Shown here: positions 46,367-55,251 of the stretch, one piece after another
Position numbering within the stretch: the first letter of the stretch is position 1
Layout: the number at the start of each line of letters is the position of its first letter
Source: Pacificoceanicola sp048553275
GTDB taxonomy: Bacteria; Pseudomonadota; Alphaproteobacteria; Rhodobacterales; Rhodobacteraceae
Direction: 5' to 3'
NCBI RefSeq assembly: GCF_048553275.1
Contig: NZ_JBLZMW010000001.1
Coordinates: 481,525-545,524, forward strand
DNA: 64,000 nt
Program-made: the position numbers and the translations under genes
Notes under the pieces: generated by a model
Seen by the model: only the letters and a program-made list of their open reading frames with translations
Databases searched by the model: none
Told to the model about the DNA's origin: nothing

Positions 46367-47206
46367 TCAGGTCTCCGTCTTGTGAGTTTCGCTATAGCGG
46401 ACATAGGCAAAGCGGCGGCTGTCCGGGGCCCATGGCGGCACGTTCAGCGCGCCCTGTCCGCCAAAGATCGTTGTCAGTGTCCTGGCCGCGCCTCCGGCGG
46501 CAGGCATGAGTTTGAGCGCCACGGGCAGGCCGAAGGGATGGCCTTCGGTCCCGGCTGGATAGGCGAGGTAGAGCACGTGTTTGCCGTCCGGCGAGGGATG
46601 CGGGAACCAGTCCACCTCCGGCCCGTCGGTCATGCGCTCCGGCGCGCTGCCGTCGGCCTTCATGCGCCAGAGGTCCATACCGCCGCCCCGGTCCGAATTG
46701 AACCAGATAAACGCGCCATCGGGCGTGTAATCCGGCCCGTCATAGTGGTGCGCGCTGCGGATCAGGAGCGTTTCGTCGCCGCCCGCTTCGGCAATGCTGG
46801 CAAGGCCGAACGCCCCGTCCCGCACGCAGGTATAAACCAGCCGCGCGCCGTCCGGGGACCAGCCGTGAAACCAGCTTGGCACCTGCATCGTGATCCGTTC
46901 CGGGACACCGCCCCCCGCAGGTAGGGTATAGATGCAGGACTTGCCGGTTTCGGTCTTGTCGCTGATCGCAAGCCAGCGGCCATCGGGCGACAGCGCCTTG
47001 TCGTTGTTCAGCTGCACCAGGCCGCCCGTGTCGATCTCCTGCAGGGCCGGGGCGTCCAGCAGCACGCGATAGGCGCGGCCCGCCGCGTTGACGATCAGAT
47101 GATCGCCCGAGGGCGCCCAGTTGGGCGCTTCGATATGGGCTTCGGTCTGCAGCAGGGTTTCCGCCGTGCCGGTCGCGATGTCCATGATTTCCAGAAAGGC
47201 GGTCAT
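46367..47206 (-). CDS. Cytosolic TolB-like WD40/PD40 beta-propeller
   Basis: 279 aa, no signal peptide. Four to five PD40-type repeats: APNWAPSGDHLIVNAAGRAYRV, KALSPDGRWLAISDKTE, WFHGWSPDGARLVYTCVRDG, GPDYTPDGAFIWFNSDRGGGMDLWRM, DWFPHPSPDGKHVLYLAYP, and PPWAPDSRRFAYVRYSETH. TolB itself is periplasmic and larger, so this is a different, soluble propeller. Distant relatives include oligogalacturonate lyase (a propeller with metal-binding His), but no matching catalytic set is proven here. ATGA overlap with the GH43 gene upstream and one base before the TIM-barrel gene, so it belongs to the sugar operon. An enzymatic or scaffolding role is unknown. Confidence 0.85.
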   Translation of the reverse strand: MTAFLEIMDIATGTAETLLQTEAHIEAPNWAPSGDHLIVNAAGRAYRVLLDAPALQEIDTGGLVQLNNDKALSPDGRWLAISDKTETGKSCIYTLPAGGGVPERITMQVPSWFHGWSPDGARLVYTCVRDGAFGLASIAEAGGDETLLIRSAHHYDGPDYTPDGAFIWFNSDRGGGMDLWRMKADGSAPERMTDGPEVDWFPHPSPDGKHVLYLAYPAGTEGHPFGLPVALKLMPAAGGAARTLTTIFGGQGALNVPPWAPDSRRFAYVRYSETHKTET

Positions 47207-48813
47207 CGCGCGCTCCCGGGCGTGTAGTCGAAGCGGGTGAAATCGGCGGGCGTGCCCTGTCCGGTAAGATCGAAGGCCGCCATGCCGGTGAAATTGCCGG
47301 TAAAGCTGCCGTGCTCCCCGCGTCCGCCTTCGTCCGACAGCACGGCGGCATCGAGCCGGGGTCCGAAGGCCGTCCAGTCGCCACCCTGCCGGTAGAAGAA
47401 CTGCTGGCTTGCGCCGGTGGAGTCGACCGCGAGGTCGATGGGGCCGTCCGCGATGGCACTGGGCTGCACCGTGAAGTCGAGCTTGCCGTCGGGATAATCG
47501 CCGGGGCAGGACAGGATCGTCAGCGCGCGGCCAAGTCCTGGCTCGTGGGTGACGGCGAGAAAGTGGAACTTGAAGCGGTTGTAATAGGTCACGAGGCCCG
47601 CGTTCTGTTGATATGTCGTGGGAGCAAAGGTGTGCAGCGTGGTTTCCGCGCGATAGCGCAGGTGCTCCTGCCGCCGCGCCACCAGCGCCTGCTCGAACCA
47701 GCTCCCGATGCTCTCGCGGCCAAACAGGCGCAGCGCCGTGCCGCTCAGCGCAAAGATGCGGTCGGGGTAGGGCGTGCGCAGCCATTGGAATTCCGGCGGC
47801 AGCGCGTCACTATCGAAGCGGCGGTGCAGGGCGGGGGCCGGGGCGTTCGAGGCCTCCGATGGCACCTCCAGGCGCGGCACCACGCCGCCCGCCTCAAGGT
47901 AGAGCCAGTCATCGCGCCAGACACAGCGCTCTATGCCAGTCTCGCGGCCCAGCGGGGAGTAGCCCCGCGCCGCGGGCTTGCCACTCTTGTCGATGGGGCG
48001 GGAGCACAGAAACGTGTGCCATGTCTCGCCCGCCGCCGTCTCCACGATTTGCCCATGACCGACACGCTGCAGGGGGCTGTTTGGCGCATCCTTGGCGGTC
48101 AGCGGGTGCGTATCGGGGTGCATCTCATACGGCCCCCAAAGATCGCGCGCCCGTGCCATTGTCACGGCATGGTCATAGCCGGTGCCGCCCTCGGCGGAGG
48201 TCAGGTAGTACCAGCCATTGCGTTTGTAGAGATGCGGCGCCTCCACCAGACCATGCGCGGATCCGGGAAAGATGTTCCGCACCGGGCCGGTCAGGCCATG
48301 CTCGAGCGACCATTCCTGACACAGGATGCCGTCGAAGGCGCGATGCTTCGGGCTGCCGCCGATGCTCTCGGACCGGTGGTTCCACTGCATGTTGATGAAA
48401 TACTTCCGCCCATCGTCATCATGGAACAGCGACGGATCGAACCCCGAGGAATTGACATAGACCGGATCGCTCCACGGCCCGTCGATCTCCTCGGCCCAGA
48501 CGATGTAATTATGCGCATCCTTGAAGTTGCCGTCGTAGCGCTTCACGTCCGTATAGACGAGCCAGAAGCGCTCATCGGCATAGGACAGGCAGGGCGCCCA
48601 GATCCCGCAACTGTCCGGATTTCCACGCATATCGAGCTGGCTGGCGCGATTGAGCGGCCGTGCGGCGAGGGTCCAGTTGGCCATGTCGGTGGAGCGATGG
48701 ATCTGCACGCCGGGGAACCACTCGAAGGTCGAGGTGGCGATGAAGCAGTCATCGCCCCGGCGGCAGATCGACGGGTCGGCATTGAAACCGGGCAGGATCG
48801 GGTTGCGGATCAT
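47203..48813 (-). CDS. GH43 family glycoside hydrolase (beta-xylosidase/arabinofuranosidase type)
   Basis: 536 aa, no signal peptide, so it acts on imported sugar. The five-bladed propeller opens NPILPGFNADPSICRRGDDCFIATSTFEWFPGVQIHRS (general-base Asp in NADPSI) and contains NSSGFDPSLFHDDDGRKYF (pKa-modulating Asp) and SAHGLVEAPHLYKRNGWYYL (acid Glu). The C-terminal beta-sandwich from about 325 (FQWLRTPYPDR; LRYRAETTLHTFAPTTYQQNAGLVTYYN; GMAAFDLTGQGTPADFTRFDYTP) is the XynB-type accessory domain. The length and layout match XynB-like 1,4-beta-xylosidases, though GH43 also includes alpha-L-arabinofuranosidases. Its stop overlaps the propeller gene (ATGA). Confidence 0.92.
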   Translation of the reverse strand: MIRNPILPGFNADPSICRRGDDCFIATSTFEWFPGVQIHRSTDMANWTLAARPLNRASQLDMRGNPDSCGIWAPCLSYADERFWLVYTDVKRYDGNFKDAHNYIVWAEEIDGPWSDPVYVNSSGFDPSLFHDDDGRKYFINMQWNHRSESIGGSPKHRAFDGILCQEWSLEHGLTGPVRNIFPGSAHGLVEAPHLYKRNGWYYLTSAEGGTGYDHAVTMARARDLWGPYEMHPDTHPLTAKDAPNSPLQRVGHGQIVETAAGETWHTFLCSRPIDKSGKPAARGYSPLGRETGIERCVWRDDWLYLEAGGVVPRLEVPSEASNAPAPALHRRFDSDALPPEFQWLRTPYPDRIFALSGTALRLFGRESIGSWFEQALVARRQEHLRYRAETTLHTFAPTTYQQNAGLVTYYNRFKFHFLAVTHEPGLGRALTILSCPGDYPDGKLDFTVQPSAIADGPIDLAVDSTGASQQFFYRQGGDWTAFGPRLDAAVLSDEGGRGEHGSFTGNFTGMAAFDLTGQGTPADFTRFDYTPGSAR

Positions 48814-48849
48814 GGAGTGACCTCTGGTCTTGGGTGGACCGCGTCCCGG

Positions 48850-48906
48850 GCCTGACCCGGGGCCTCATGCTCGCCTGGACCATGAGGCCCCGGCGCGGGG
48901 CCGGGG
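48850..48906. repeat. GC-rich palindrome inside the sugar operon
   Basis: CGGGGCCTCATG near 48859-48870 and CATGAGGCCCCG near 48881-48893 form a long stem, flanked by CCCGGGCC/GGCCGGGG-type sequence. It lies in the 120-base gap between the proximal oxidoreductase and GH43 genes, the only sizeable gap in the catabolic part of the operon. It may attenuate or stabilise the mRNA. Confidence 0.55.
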
Positions 48907-48933
48907 CGCGGTTTCGTCTCGGGCAGGCGCGGC

Positions 48934-50064
48934 TTATGCCAGCAGCGCCTGCGCGTCTTCGGGGCTGAGCGCCTCGGGGCGGGCGCAGGTGGTCTGCATC
49001 GTGACCCAGGCGCGGTCCTCCCCGGCCTGCAGGATCGCGGTCATCACCTCGACCACATGCGTGGCCAGCTCCTGAGAGCAGCGATGCGGCCGCCCGGCAA
49101 GGATGGCCTGCGCCATATCCGCCAGCCCCGCACAGCGGTAATTGGCCTGAGGATTGCCGCGCCCGTCCTCGATATTGGCGACGCCAAAGGGATGTCCGCG
49201 CTCCGGCACGGCGCTTTCGCCCTCCGGCGTGGCCAGCAGCACCTCACCGCCGAAGAAGTTCGGATCGGGCACGTAAAGAGACGCGTCCTGTCCGTAAAGC
49301 TCCATGTTCTTGTGACGATGCGCCTTCACGTCCCAGCTTGCGCCGAAATTGATGATCGCCCCGTTTTCGAACTCAAGCAGCGCCTGAACGGTCGTCGGCG
49401 TGTCCACCGGGATCTCTTCGCCGTTGCGCGGCCCGTTGGAGATGGTCCGCGTCTCGCGGCCCTTGCCGGTCATCGCCGCCACGGCCTTCACCGGGCCAAT
49501 GAGCTGCACGAGGTTGGTGATGTAGTAGGGGCCAAGGTCGAGGATCGGCCCGCCGCCCGGCTGGAAGAAAAAGTCCGGGTTGGGGTGCCAGTGCTCCATG
49601 CCGAAGGACATGACATGGCAGGTGCCGCCGGTGATGCGCCCGGTGCAGCCTTCGTCCAGAACCGCGCGCGCCAGTTGATGCGCGCCGCCCATGAATGTGT
49701 CCGGGGCGGACCCCACCCGCAGGCCCTTTTCCGCCGCCAGCTTGCGCAGGCTTTCGCCCTCTTCAAGAGACAGGACAAAGGGTTTTTCCGAGTAGCTGTG
49801 CTTGCCCGCCTCAAGGATGCGCTTCGACACCGCGTAATGCGCCGCCGGGACGGTCAGGTTGACGATGATGCCGATATCTTCCGCCGCCAGCAGCCCGTCC
49901 ACGCTCTCGGCCCGCAGGCCGAATTCCTCGGCCCGCGCCTTGGCCGCGTCTGCGCTGAGGTCCGCACAGGCCCGCATCTCGATGCCATTGAACAGCGGGG
50001 CCAGCTTCATGTAGGCGGCAGAGATATTGCCGCAGCCGATCACGCCTACGCCGAGTGTGCTCAT
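48934..50064 (-). CDS. Gfo/Idh/MocA family oxidoreductase (proximal)
   Basis: 376 aa. Rossmann GVGVIGCGNISAAYMKLAPLF; HSYSEKPFVLSLEEGESLRKLA holds the conserved EKP Lys. GGGPILDLGPYYITNLVQLIGPV is the DxGpYy variant of the active-site helix; HWHPNPDFFFQPGGG precedes it. The family oxidises or reduces sugars and cyclitols with NAD(P). This protein is only distantly like the distal oxidoreductase in the operon (different C-terminal motifs), so the two probably act on different intermediates. It starts 3 bases after the TIM-barrel gene and is followed by a 120-base palindromic gap. Confidence 0.9.
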   Translation of the reverse strand: MSTLGVGVIGCGNISAAYMKLAPLFNGIEMRACADLSADAAKARAEEFGLRAESVDGLLAAEDIGIIVNLTVPAAHYAVSKRILEAGKHSYSEKPFVLSLEEGESLRKLAAEKGLRVGSAPDTFMGGAHQLARAVLDEGCTGRITGGTCHVMSFGMEHWHPNPDFFFQPGGGPILDLGPYYITNLVQLIGPVKAVAAMTGKGRETRTISNGPRNGEEIPVDTPTTVQALLEFENGAIINFGASWDVKAHRHKNMELYGQDASLYVPDPNFFGGEVLLATPEGESAVPERGHPFGVANIEDGRGNPQANYRCAGLADMAQAILAGRPHRCSQELATHVVEVMTAILQAGEDRAWVTMQTTCARPEALSPEDAQALLA

Positions 50065-50067
50065 GGC

Positions 50068-50811
50068 TCAGTACCCCTTGAAGTTCGTGATGGAGCGGGT
50101 GGCAAAGCGGGTCGCGTCGGAGGGCTTGTCGTGCTCCATGACGAACAGATCGACGCCCGCGCCGCGCAGCGCCTTCATGAGCCCGGCCCAGTCCATGGTG
50201 CCGGTGCCGACATCGGCCCAGCCGTCCTCGTCGGCGCACTCACCCTCGGGGGCGATGTCCTTGACGTGCGCCGTGGTGATGCGGTCGCTGCAGGTCTCGA
50301 TCCACGCGAGCGGATCGCCGCCGCCACGCACGACCCAGGCCACGTCCATTTCCCAGTCGATCTCCGGCGCCTCGTTGAGCAGGATCTCCATGCCCACGGC
50401 GCCGCCCATGAACTCCCAATGGTGGTTGTGCCAGCCAAAGGCAAAACCCGCATCGCGCACCTTCTTGGAGGCCTCATCCAGCCGCTTTGCCAGAGCCTTC
50501 CACGCCGCCGGGTCCGGGGTGTCACGGCGCAGATCATCCTCCGGAGCAGGGCAGAACAGCCGCTCCATGCCAAGCGTCCTGGCCGTGGCCAGCGTCCGCT
50601 CCAGCCCGTCTTCGAACGAGCCTGCGGGGAAAAAATGGCCCGATGGCATCGACAGCCCATTGGCGTCCAGCAGCGCCTTGAAGGCGGCAGGGTCTTCGTA
50701 GTTGCCGCCAAATCCCTCGACCTGGGTATAGCCCAGATCGGCCAGCGTCTTCAGCGTCTTGTTCCAGGGCCCGGCGTCGCGAGCGGAGTAGAGTTGAAAC
50801 GATACAGTCAT
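50068..50811 (-). CDS. Sugar phosphate isomerase/epimerase-type TIM barrel (247 aa)
   Basis: AP-endonuclease-2-like barrel. YTQVEGFGGNYEDPAAFKALLDANGLSMPSGHFF opens the fold. FGWHNHHWEFM (His, Glu), IDWEMDVAWVVRGGGDP (Asp), ITTAHVKDI (His, Asp) and LFVMEHDKPSD (Glu) supply a divalent metal site. The short ~250-aa form is common next to Gfo/Idh/MocA genes in sugar operons; some relatives cleave or epimerise 3-keto-glycosides, others are inosose dehydratases. Start MTVSFQLYSARDAGPWNKTL at 50811, about 20 bases after the ATPase gene. The exact reaction is unknown. Confidence 0.87.
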   Translation of the reverse strand: MTVSFQLYSARDAGPWNKTLKTLADLGYTQVEGFGGNYEDPAAFKALLDANGLSMPSGHFFPAGSFEDGLERTLATARTLGMERLFCPAPEDDLRRDTPDPAAWKALAKRLDEASKKVRDAGFAFGWHNHHWEFMGGAVGMEILLNEAPEIDWEMDVAWVVRGGGDPLAWIETCSDRITTAHVKDIAPEGECADEDGWADVGTGTMDWAGLMKALRGAGVDLFVMEHDKPSDATRFATRSITNFKGY

Positions 50812-50832
50812 GGTCTTGTCCTTCTGCGCCGC

Positions 50833-51918
50833 TTAAAGGCGCGCTTCGGTGGTTTTATCGAAAAGATGCGCCCGGGCGGCACTGAAGCCGAGCGGCAGCG
50901 CCTGCCCGGGGCGAACGGTGGCTTGCCCGTCAAGGCGAACCCACATGGACTGCTGGTCCACCTGAACCCGGACAAGTGTGTCGGACCCGAGCGGCTCCAC
51001 AAGGTTCACGGTGCTCTCCAGTCGGATCGGCATGGTCTCGGCCTCCGCGCCGCTGACGATATGCTCGGGCCGAATGCCAAGGGTAGCGGGCGTGGTGCCG
51101 GGGTCCTTGGCAAAATCGTAATCTCCGAGCGGCATCGCTCCGAGATCGGAGGCGAAACTGCCGCTGCTCACCGTGCCGTCGATGAAATTCATCGACGGAG
51201 AGCCGATGAACTCCGCCACATAGAGGCAGTTCGGCCGCATGTAGATCTCATTGGGCGAGTCGAACTGCAGCACATGCCCGCCCTTCATGATGGCGATGCG
51301 GTCGGCCAGTGTCATCGCCTCGATCTGGTCGTGGGTGACGTAGATCATCGTGTTGCCGAGTGTCGCGTGCAGCTGTTTGATCTCCACCCGCAAGTCGGCG
51401 CGCAGCTTGGCGTCGAGGTTCGACAGCGGCTCGTCGAAGAGAAAGACATCGACGTCCCGCACCAGCGCCCGCCCGATGGCCACCCGCTGCCGCTGCCCCC
51501 CCGACAGCGCGCCGGGCTTGCGCCCCAGCAGCGGCTCGATCTGCAGAACCTCGGCGGCCTTGGCGATCTTGGCCTTGATCTCCGGCTTCGGCAGGCCCGC
51601 GTTCTTCAGGCCAAAGGCAAGGTTCCCCTCTACTGTCATCTGCGGATAAAGCGCATAGGACTGGAACACCATGCCGATGCCGCGCTTGGAAGGCTCTTCC
51701 CAGGTCACGTTCTTGCCACCGATGTGGATCTGCCCGTCGGTGACATCCAGAAGCCCGGCAATGCAGTTGAGCAAGGTGGACTTGCCACAGCCCGAACTGC
51801 CCAACAGCACGACAAACTCGCCCTGTCCGATATCAAGATTGAGATTCTTGAGCACTTCCACCGCGCCGAAGCTCAGCTTGAGGTTCTTGATGGAGATGCT
51901 TGGATCACTGGTGGTCAT
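50833..51918 (-). CDS. Sugar ABC transporter ATPase (UgpC/MalK type)
   Basis: 361 aa. Walker A LLGSSGCGKSTLLN near 37-50, Q-loop MVFQSYALYPQMTV, signature ALSGGQRQRVAIGRALVRD, Walker B VFLFDEPLSNLDAK, H-loop IYVTHDQIEAMTLADR. The C-terminal TOBE/OB domain from about 240 (PSMNFIDGTVSSG; LGIRPEHI; VEPLGSDTLVRVQVDQQSMWVRLDG) marks the MalK/UgpC carbohydrate class. It powers uptake with the two permeases and the binding protein upstream. Start MTTSDPSISIKNLKLSF at 51918. A dispersed palindrome (51971-52010) sits between it and the permease gene. Confidence 0.94.
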   Translation of the reverse strand: MTTSDPSISIKNLKLSFGAVEVLKNLNLDIGQGEFVVLLGSSGCGKSTLLNCIAGLLDVTDGQIHIGGKNVTWEEPSKRGIGMVFQSYALYPQMTVEGNLAFGLKNAGLPKPEIKAKIAKAAEVLQIEPLLGRKPGALSGGQRQRVAIGRALVRDVDVFLFDEPLSNLDAKLRADLRVEIKQLHATLGNTMIYVTHDQIEAMTLADRIAIMKGGHVLQFDSPNEIYMRPNCLYVAEFIGSPSMNFIDGTVSSGSFASDLGAMPLGDYDFAKDPGTTPATLGIRPEHIVSGAEAETMPIRLESTVNLVEPLGSDTLVRVQVDQQSMWVRLDGQATVRPGQALPLGFSAARAHLFDKTTEARL

Positions 51919-51970
51919 GTCTGGGGCCCCATGTGTGCGTGGTGCGCCTCGGCGCGCGTGTTTCTTCTCT

Positions 51971-52010
51971 GTCCAAATATCCTGGGGGTCTGGGGGCGAC
52001 GCCCCCAGCC
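51971..52010. repeat. AAATATCCCGGGG-type dispersed palindrome, copy 4
   Basis: GTCCAAATATCCTGGGGGTC followed by TGGGGGCGACGCCCCCAG. Almost the same as copy 1 at 16357-16400. Here it is inside a transport operon, between permease and ATPase genes, so if it stops transcription it would lower ATPase expression. Confidence 0.7.
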
Positions 52011-52033
52011 TGTGGTCGGCGGCAATCGGTTCA

Positions 52034-52975
52034 TCATCCCTTGACTGCCCCGGCGGCAATCCCGCGTACGAACAGCTTGCCGGAGACAAAGTAGATGATC
52101 AGCGGCACCAGCCCGGTCAGCAGCGTTGCCGCCATGTTGACGTTGTATTCCTTCACGCCCTGCACGGAGTTGACGATGTTGTTGAGCTGCACGGTCATCG
52201 GATAAAGGTCCGGCTTGGTGTAGATCACGCCAAAGAGGAAGTCGTTCCAGATGCCCGTGACCTGGAGGATCATCGCGACGACGAAGATCGGCAGCGACAT
52301 CGGCAGCATGATCTGGAAGTAGATCTGCCAGAAGCCCGCCCCATCCACCCGTGCGGCCTTGAACAGCTCCTCTGGCACGGAGGCAAAGTAGTTGCGGAAC
52401 AGCAAGGTCAGGATCGGCATGCCGAAGACCGAATGCACGAGGATCAGCCCCGTCAGCGAGCCATAGAGCCCGATCTCGCGCAGCATGATCACGATGGGGT
52501 AGAGCATCACCTGATACGGGATGAAGGCCCCGATGATGAGCACGGTAAAGAAGAACTCCGCCCCCTTGAACCGCCAGTTGGCCAGCGCGTAGCCGTTCAC
52601 CGAGGCGATGGCGATCGACAGGATCACCGAGGGGATCAGGATCTGCACCGAGTTCCAGAACCCGCGCGACAGCCCGTCACAATTGAGGCCGGTACAGGCC
52701 TGCGACCAGGCCTTGACCCATGGCTCGAAGGTGATTTCAACCGGGGGCGCAAAGATGTTGCCCATGCGGATTTCCGGCATGCCCTTGAGCGAGGTCACCA
52801 CCATCACGTAGAGCGGCAGCAGATAGTAGAGCGCCACGATGATCAGCGTGCCGTAGATCATGATGTTGCGTCCGGAGATGGCCTTTTTCGGTTTCGGGCC
52901 ACGCGGGCCGGAGAGCGCGCCCGAGGCCGCGTCGGCGCCTGCGACGGTGGCGGAGAAAGTTGCCGGATTAGCCAC
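52034..52975 (-). CDS. Sugar ABC transporter permease (MalG type)
   Basis: 313 aa with six hydrophobic segments. The inner-membrane binding-protein-dependent signature is EELFKAARVDGAGFWQIYFQIMLPMSLPIF (EAA loop). The N terminus is long and Ala/Pro rich (FSATVAGADAASGALSGPRGPKPKKAISGR). I use the GTG at 52975, spaced 7-8 bases from GGAGGA; the frame could start at TTG 52996. The GTG start lies inside the last codons of the upstream permease, so the two are translationally coupled. Partner of the MalF-type permease. Confidence 0.9.
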   Translation of the reverse strand: MANPATFSATVAGADAASGALSGPRGPKPKKAISGRNIMIYGTLIIVALYYLLPLYVMVVTSLKGMPEIRMGNIFAPPVEITFEPWVKAWSQACTGLNCDGLSRGFWNSVQILIPSVILSIAIASVNGYALANWRFKGAEFFFTVLIIGAFIPYQVMLYPIVIMLREIGLYGSLTGLILVHSVFGMPILTLLFRNYFASVPEELFKAARVDGAGFWQIYFQIMLPMSLPIFVVAMILQVTGIWNDFLFGVIYTKPDLYPMTVQLNNIVNSVQGVKEYNVNMAATLLTGLVPLIIYFVSGKLFVRGIAAGAVKG

Positions 52976-53858
52976 GTTTCTTTCCTCCGAATTCAAGGTA
53001 GGCCCATGGGATGATCACGATGGTCACCGCCAGCAGCATCATCGTCGAAGCGGCAAAGCCCTGTCCGAGGTTCTGCGCACCGAAGAGATAGTCGTAGACG
53101 TATTTGGCGGGCATTTCGGTGGCGAGGCCGGGGCCGCCGCCGGTCTGCGCCACGACGAGGTCATAGACCCGCACGATGCCGGTGGCGATGATCACTAGGG
53201 TCGTGATCAGCACCGGCTTCATCATTGGAATCACGATGAAAATATAAGTCTTCCACGCCGGGATGCCGTCCACGCGGGAGGCTTTCCAGATGTCTTCGTC
53301 GATGCCGCGCAACCCCGCGAGCATCAGACACATAACAAGCCCCGTGCCCTGCCAGAGCCCGGCGATCAGGATACCGTAGATGGCAATATCCGGATTGTAC
53401 AATGGATCGAATTCAAAGCTCTCGAACCCGAGACCCCGCACGATATGCTGCACACCCAGATCCGGGTTCAGGATCCACTGCCAGACAAGGCCGGTCACGA
53501 TGAATGACAGGGCGAAGGGATAAAGGATGATCGTCCGGAAGGTGTTCTCAAAGCGGATCTTCTGATCCATCAGCGCTGCCAGCACAAAGCCAAGCACGAG
53601 GCTCGCGATCAACATGCAGATGCCATAGATGAACAGGTTTTCGATCGAGATCAGCCAGCGTTTGCTGTCCCAAAGCCGCTCGTATTGATCGAGCCCCTTC
53701 CACTTCCACTTCGGAAGCAGGCGGGAGCCGGTGAAGGAATAAGCAATCGTCCAGAGGCTGCCGCCGATAAAGACGCAAAGCACCGTGATGATCATCGGGA
53801 TCGCCGCGATCTTGGCGCTGAGGTTTCGGAACAGGCTACTCGGGCGTGACGCGGCCAT
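52968..53858 (-). CDS. Sugar ABC transporter permease (MalF type)
   Basis: 296 aa with six hydrophobic segments starting IAAIPMIITVLCVFIGGSLWTIAYSFTGS. The EAA motif is GIDEDIWKASRVDGIPAWKTYIFIVIPMMKPVLITT. It forms the heterodimeric channel with the MalG-type protein encoded immediately downstream (8-base overlap). It follows the binding-protein gene after about 90 bases, a usual gap that permits higher expression of the binding protein. Confidence 0.92.
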   Translation of the reverse strand: MAASRPSSLFRNLSAKIAAIPMIITVLCVFIGGSLWTIAYSFTGSRLLPKWKWKGLDQYERLWDSKRWLISIENLFIYGICMLIASLVLGFVLAALMDQKIRFENTFRTIILYPFALSFIVTGLVWQWILNPDLGVQHIVRGLGFESFEFDPLYNPDIAIYGILIAGLWQGTGLVMCLMLAGLRGIDEDIWKASRVDGIPAWKTYIFIVIPMMKPVLITTLVIIATGIVRVYDLVVAQTGGGPGLATEMPAKYVYDYLFGAQNLGQGFAASTMMLLAVTIVIIPWAYLEFGGKKRG

Positions 53859-53946
53859 GGGCGCACCTCGCGTTCTGTCGTGTCAGGGCAGGGGTGATGC
53901 GGCGCCGGTCCATATCCGGACCGGCGCCGCGTGTCGGGTTTCCCCG

Positions 53947-55182
53947 TCAGTCAGCGTCGTCGATGATCTCGGCGAAATCAGCCTGCGCGTCCTCGGGCGT
54001 GATGCTCGGGTCGGCAAAGAACTGAACGAATAGATCCTCGATCTGCACGCGGGTGTCCGAGCTGATCAACTGGTTCACATCCGGCAGCGAGTCGCCGGTG
54101 GCGAGGATCTCAAGTCCTTTTTTCATACAGTCGTTTGCCGCCTCCAGATCGACATCGCCGCGCACCGGCAGCGAGCCTTTCTTGAGGTTGAAGGCCACCT
54201 GAACCTCGGGTTCAAGCAACAGCGCTGCCAGATCGCCCTGCGCTGCGCTTTTCTCCTCATCGTCCAGAACCGGGAAGTAGAAGGCGTCTCCGCCCGCTTG
54301 CAGTGTCTTGTTCACGCCCAAACCCGGCAGGCAGGTGTAGTCCTCGCCCGCGGTCATGCCCGCAACCTGAAATTCACCCTGCGCCCAGTCCCCCATGATC
54401 TGACCGCCGGCCTGACCGGTGATGACCATGTTGGTTGCCTGGTTCCAATCTTGCACGTTGCTGTCGGCGGCCATCTCGCGCGCGTCGGCGGCGGCCTTGA
54501 AGATCTTGGCAACGTCTGGGCCGGCCGCAACCTCTGCGTCCTTGTCCTGATAGACCGACATATACACGTCTTTGGGCAGCAGCGAGATCATCATGACGTT
54601 GAACGCGCCGGACTGTTGCCATCCCTGTTTGCCCATGGCCATCGGCGTGATGCCTGCCTCTTGCAGCTTGGGCGCGGCGGCGACAAATTCATCCCATGTG
54701 GTCGGGACTGGCACGCCCGCGGTCTCATAGGCCTTATGGCTCAGCCACAGCCACTGCCATGAATGGATGTTCAGCGGCGCACAGTAGACGCGGCCATCGA
54801 GGGTGCAGGACTCGAGCAGCGAGGGCGGGTTGATCACCTCGGCCCAATTGCCCGCTTCGGCAACGTCCGTCAGGTCGCGCATCAGCCCCGCTTCGACCAG
54901 TTCCTCGGCTTGGCGGCCATGGTTGAACTGTGTGGCAGCCATGGGGTCGCCACCCGTTATGCGGGAAATCATGATCGGGCGGGCGGTGCTGCCACCGCCG
55001 GCAATCGCGCCATCAACCCATTTGTGTTCCGTCTTTTCATTCAACGCCTTGGCCAGTTCGGCCACGGCCGCAGCCTCCCCGCCGGACGTCCACCAATGGG
55101 TGACCTCCAGCTCGGCGGCGGATGCCGCGCCCGCGGCGCAAAGTGCCGTGGTTGCTGCAAAAAGAGTACGCAGGTTAGTCAT
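53947..55182 (-). CDS. Carbohydrate ABC transporter substrate-binding protein (GtsA-like)
   Basis: 411 aa. Signal peptide NLRTLFAATTALCAAGAASA. The mature start AELEVTHWWTSGGEAAAVAELAKALNEK, then VDGAIAGGGSTARPIMISRITGGDPMAATQFN and HSWQWLWLSHKAYETAGVPVPTTWDEFVAAAPKLQEAGITPMAMGKQGWQ match the glucose/mannose-type binding proteins (GtsA class) of the family 1 sugar binders. Trp-rich segments (QWLW, GWQQ) are suited to stacking on sugar rings. The resemblance suggests a glucose-like monosaccharide or a short glycoside as ligand. First gene of the ten-gene operon, with AGGGAGGA before the ATG at 55182. Confidence 0.93.
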   Translation of the reverse strand: MTNLRTLFAATTALCAAGAASAAELEVTHWWTSGGEAAAVAELAKALNEKTEHKWVDGAIAGGGSTARPIMISRITGGDPMAATQFNHGRQAEELVEAGLMRDLTDVAEAGNWAEVINPPSLLESCTLDGRVYCAPLNIHSWQWLWLSHKAYETAGVPVPTTWDEFVAAAPKLQEAGITPMAMGKQGWQQSGAFNVMMISLLPKDVYMSVYQDKDAEVAAGPDVAKIFKAAADAREMAADSNVQDWNQATNMVITGQAGGQIMGDWAQGEFQVAGMTAGEDYTCLPGLGVNKTLQAGGDAFYFPVLDDEEKSAAQGDLAALLLEPEVQVAFNLKKGSLPVRGDVDLEAANDCMKKGLEILATGDSLPDVNQLISSDTRVQIEDLFVQFFADPSITPEDAQADFAEIIDDAD

Positions 55183-55251
55183 TGTAGTCCTCCCTAAAGA
55201 CCGCCTCCCCGCGGCCTGACTGTCACGTGACGACCCTTTGGTGGCCGCTCT

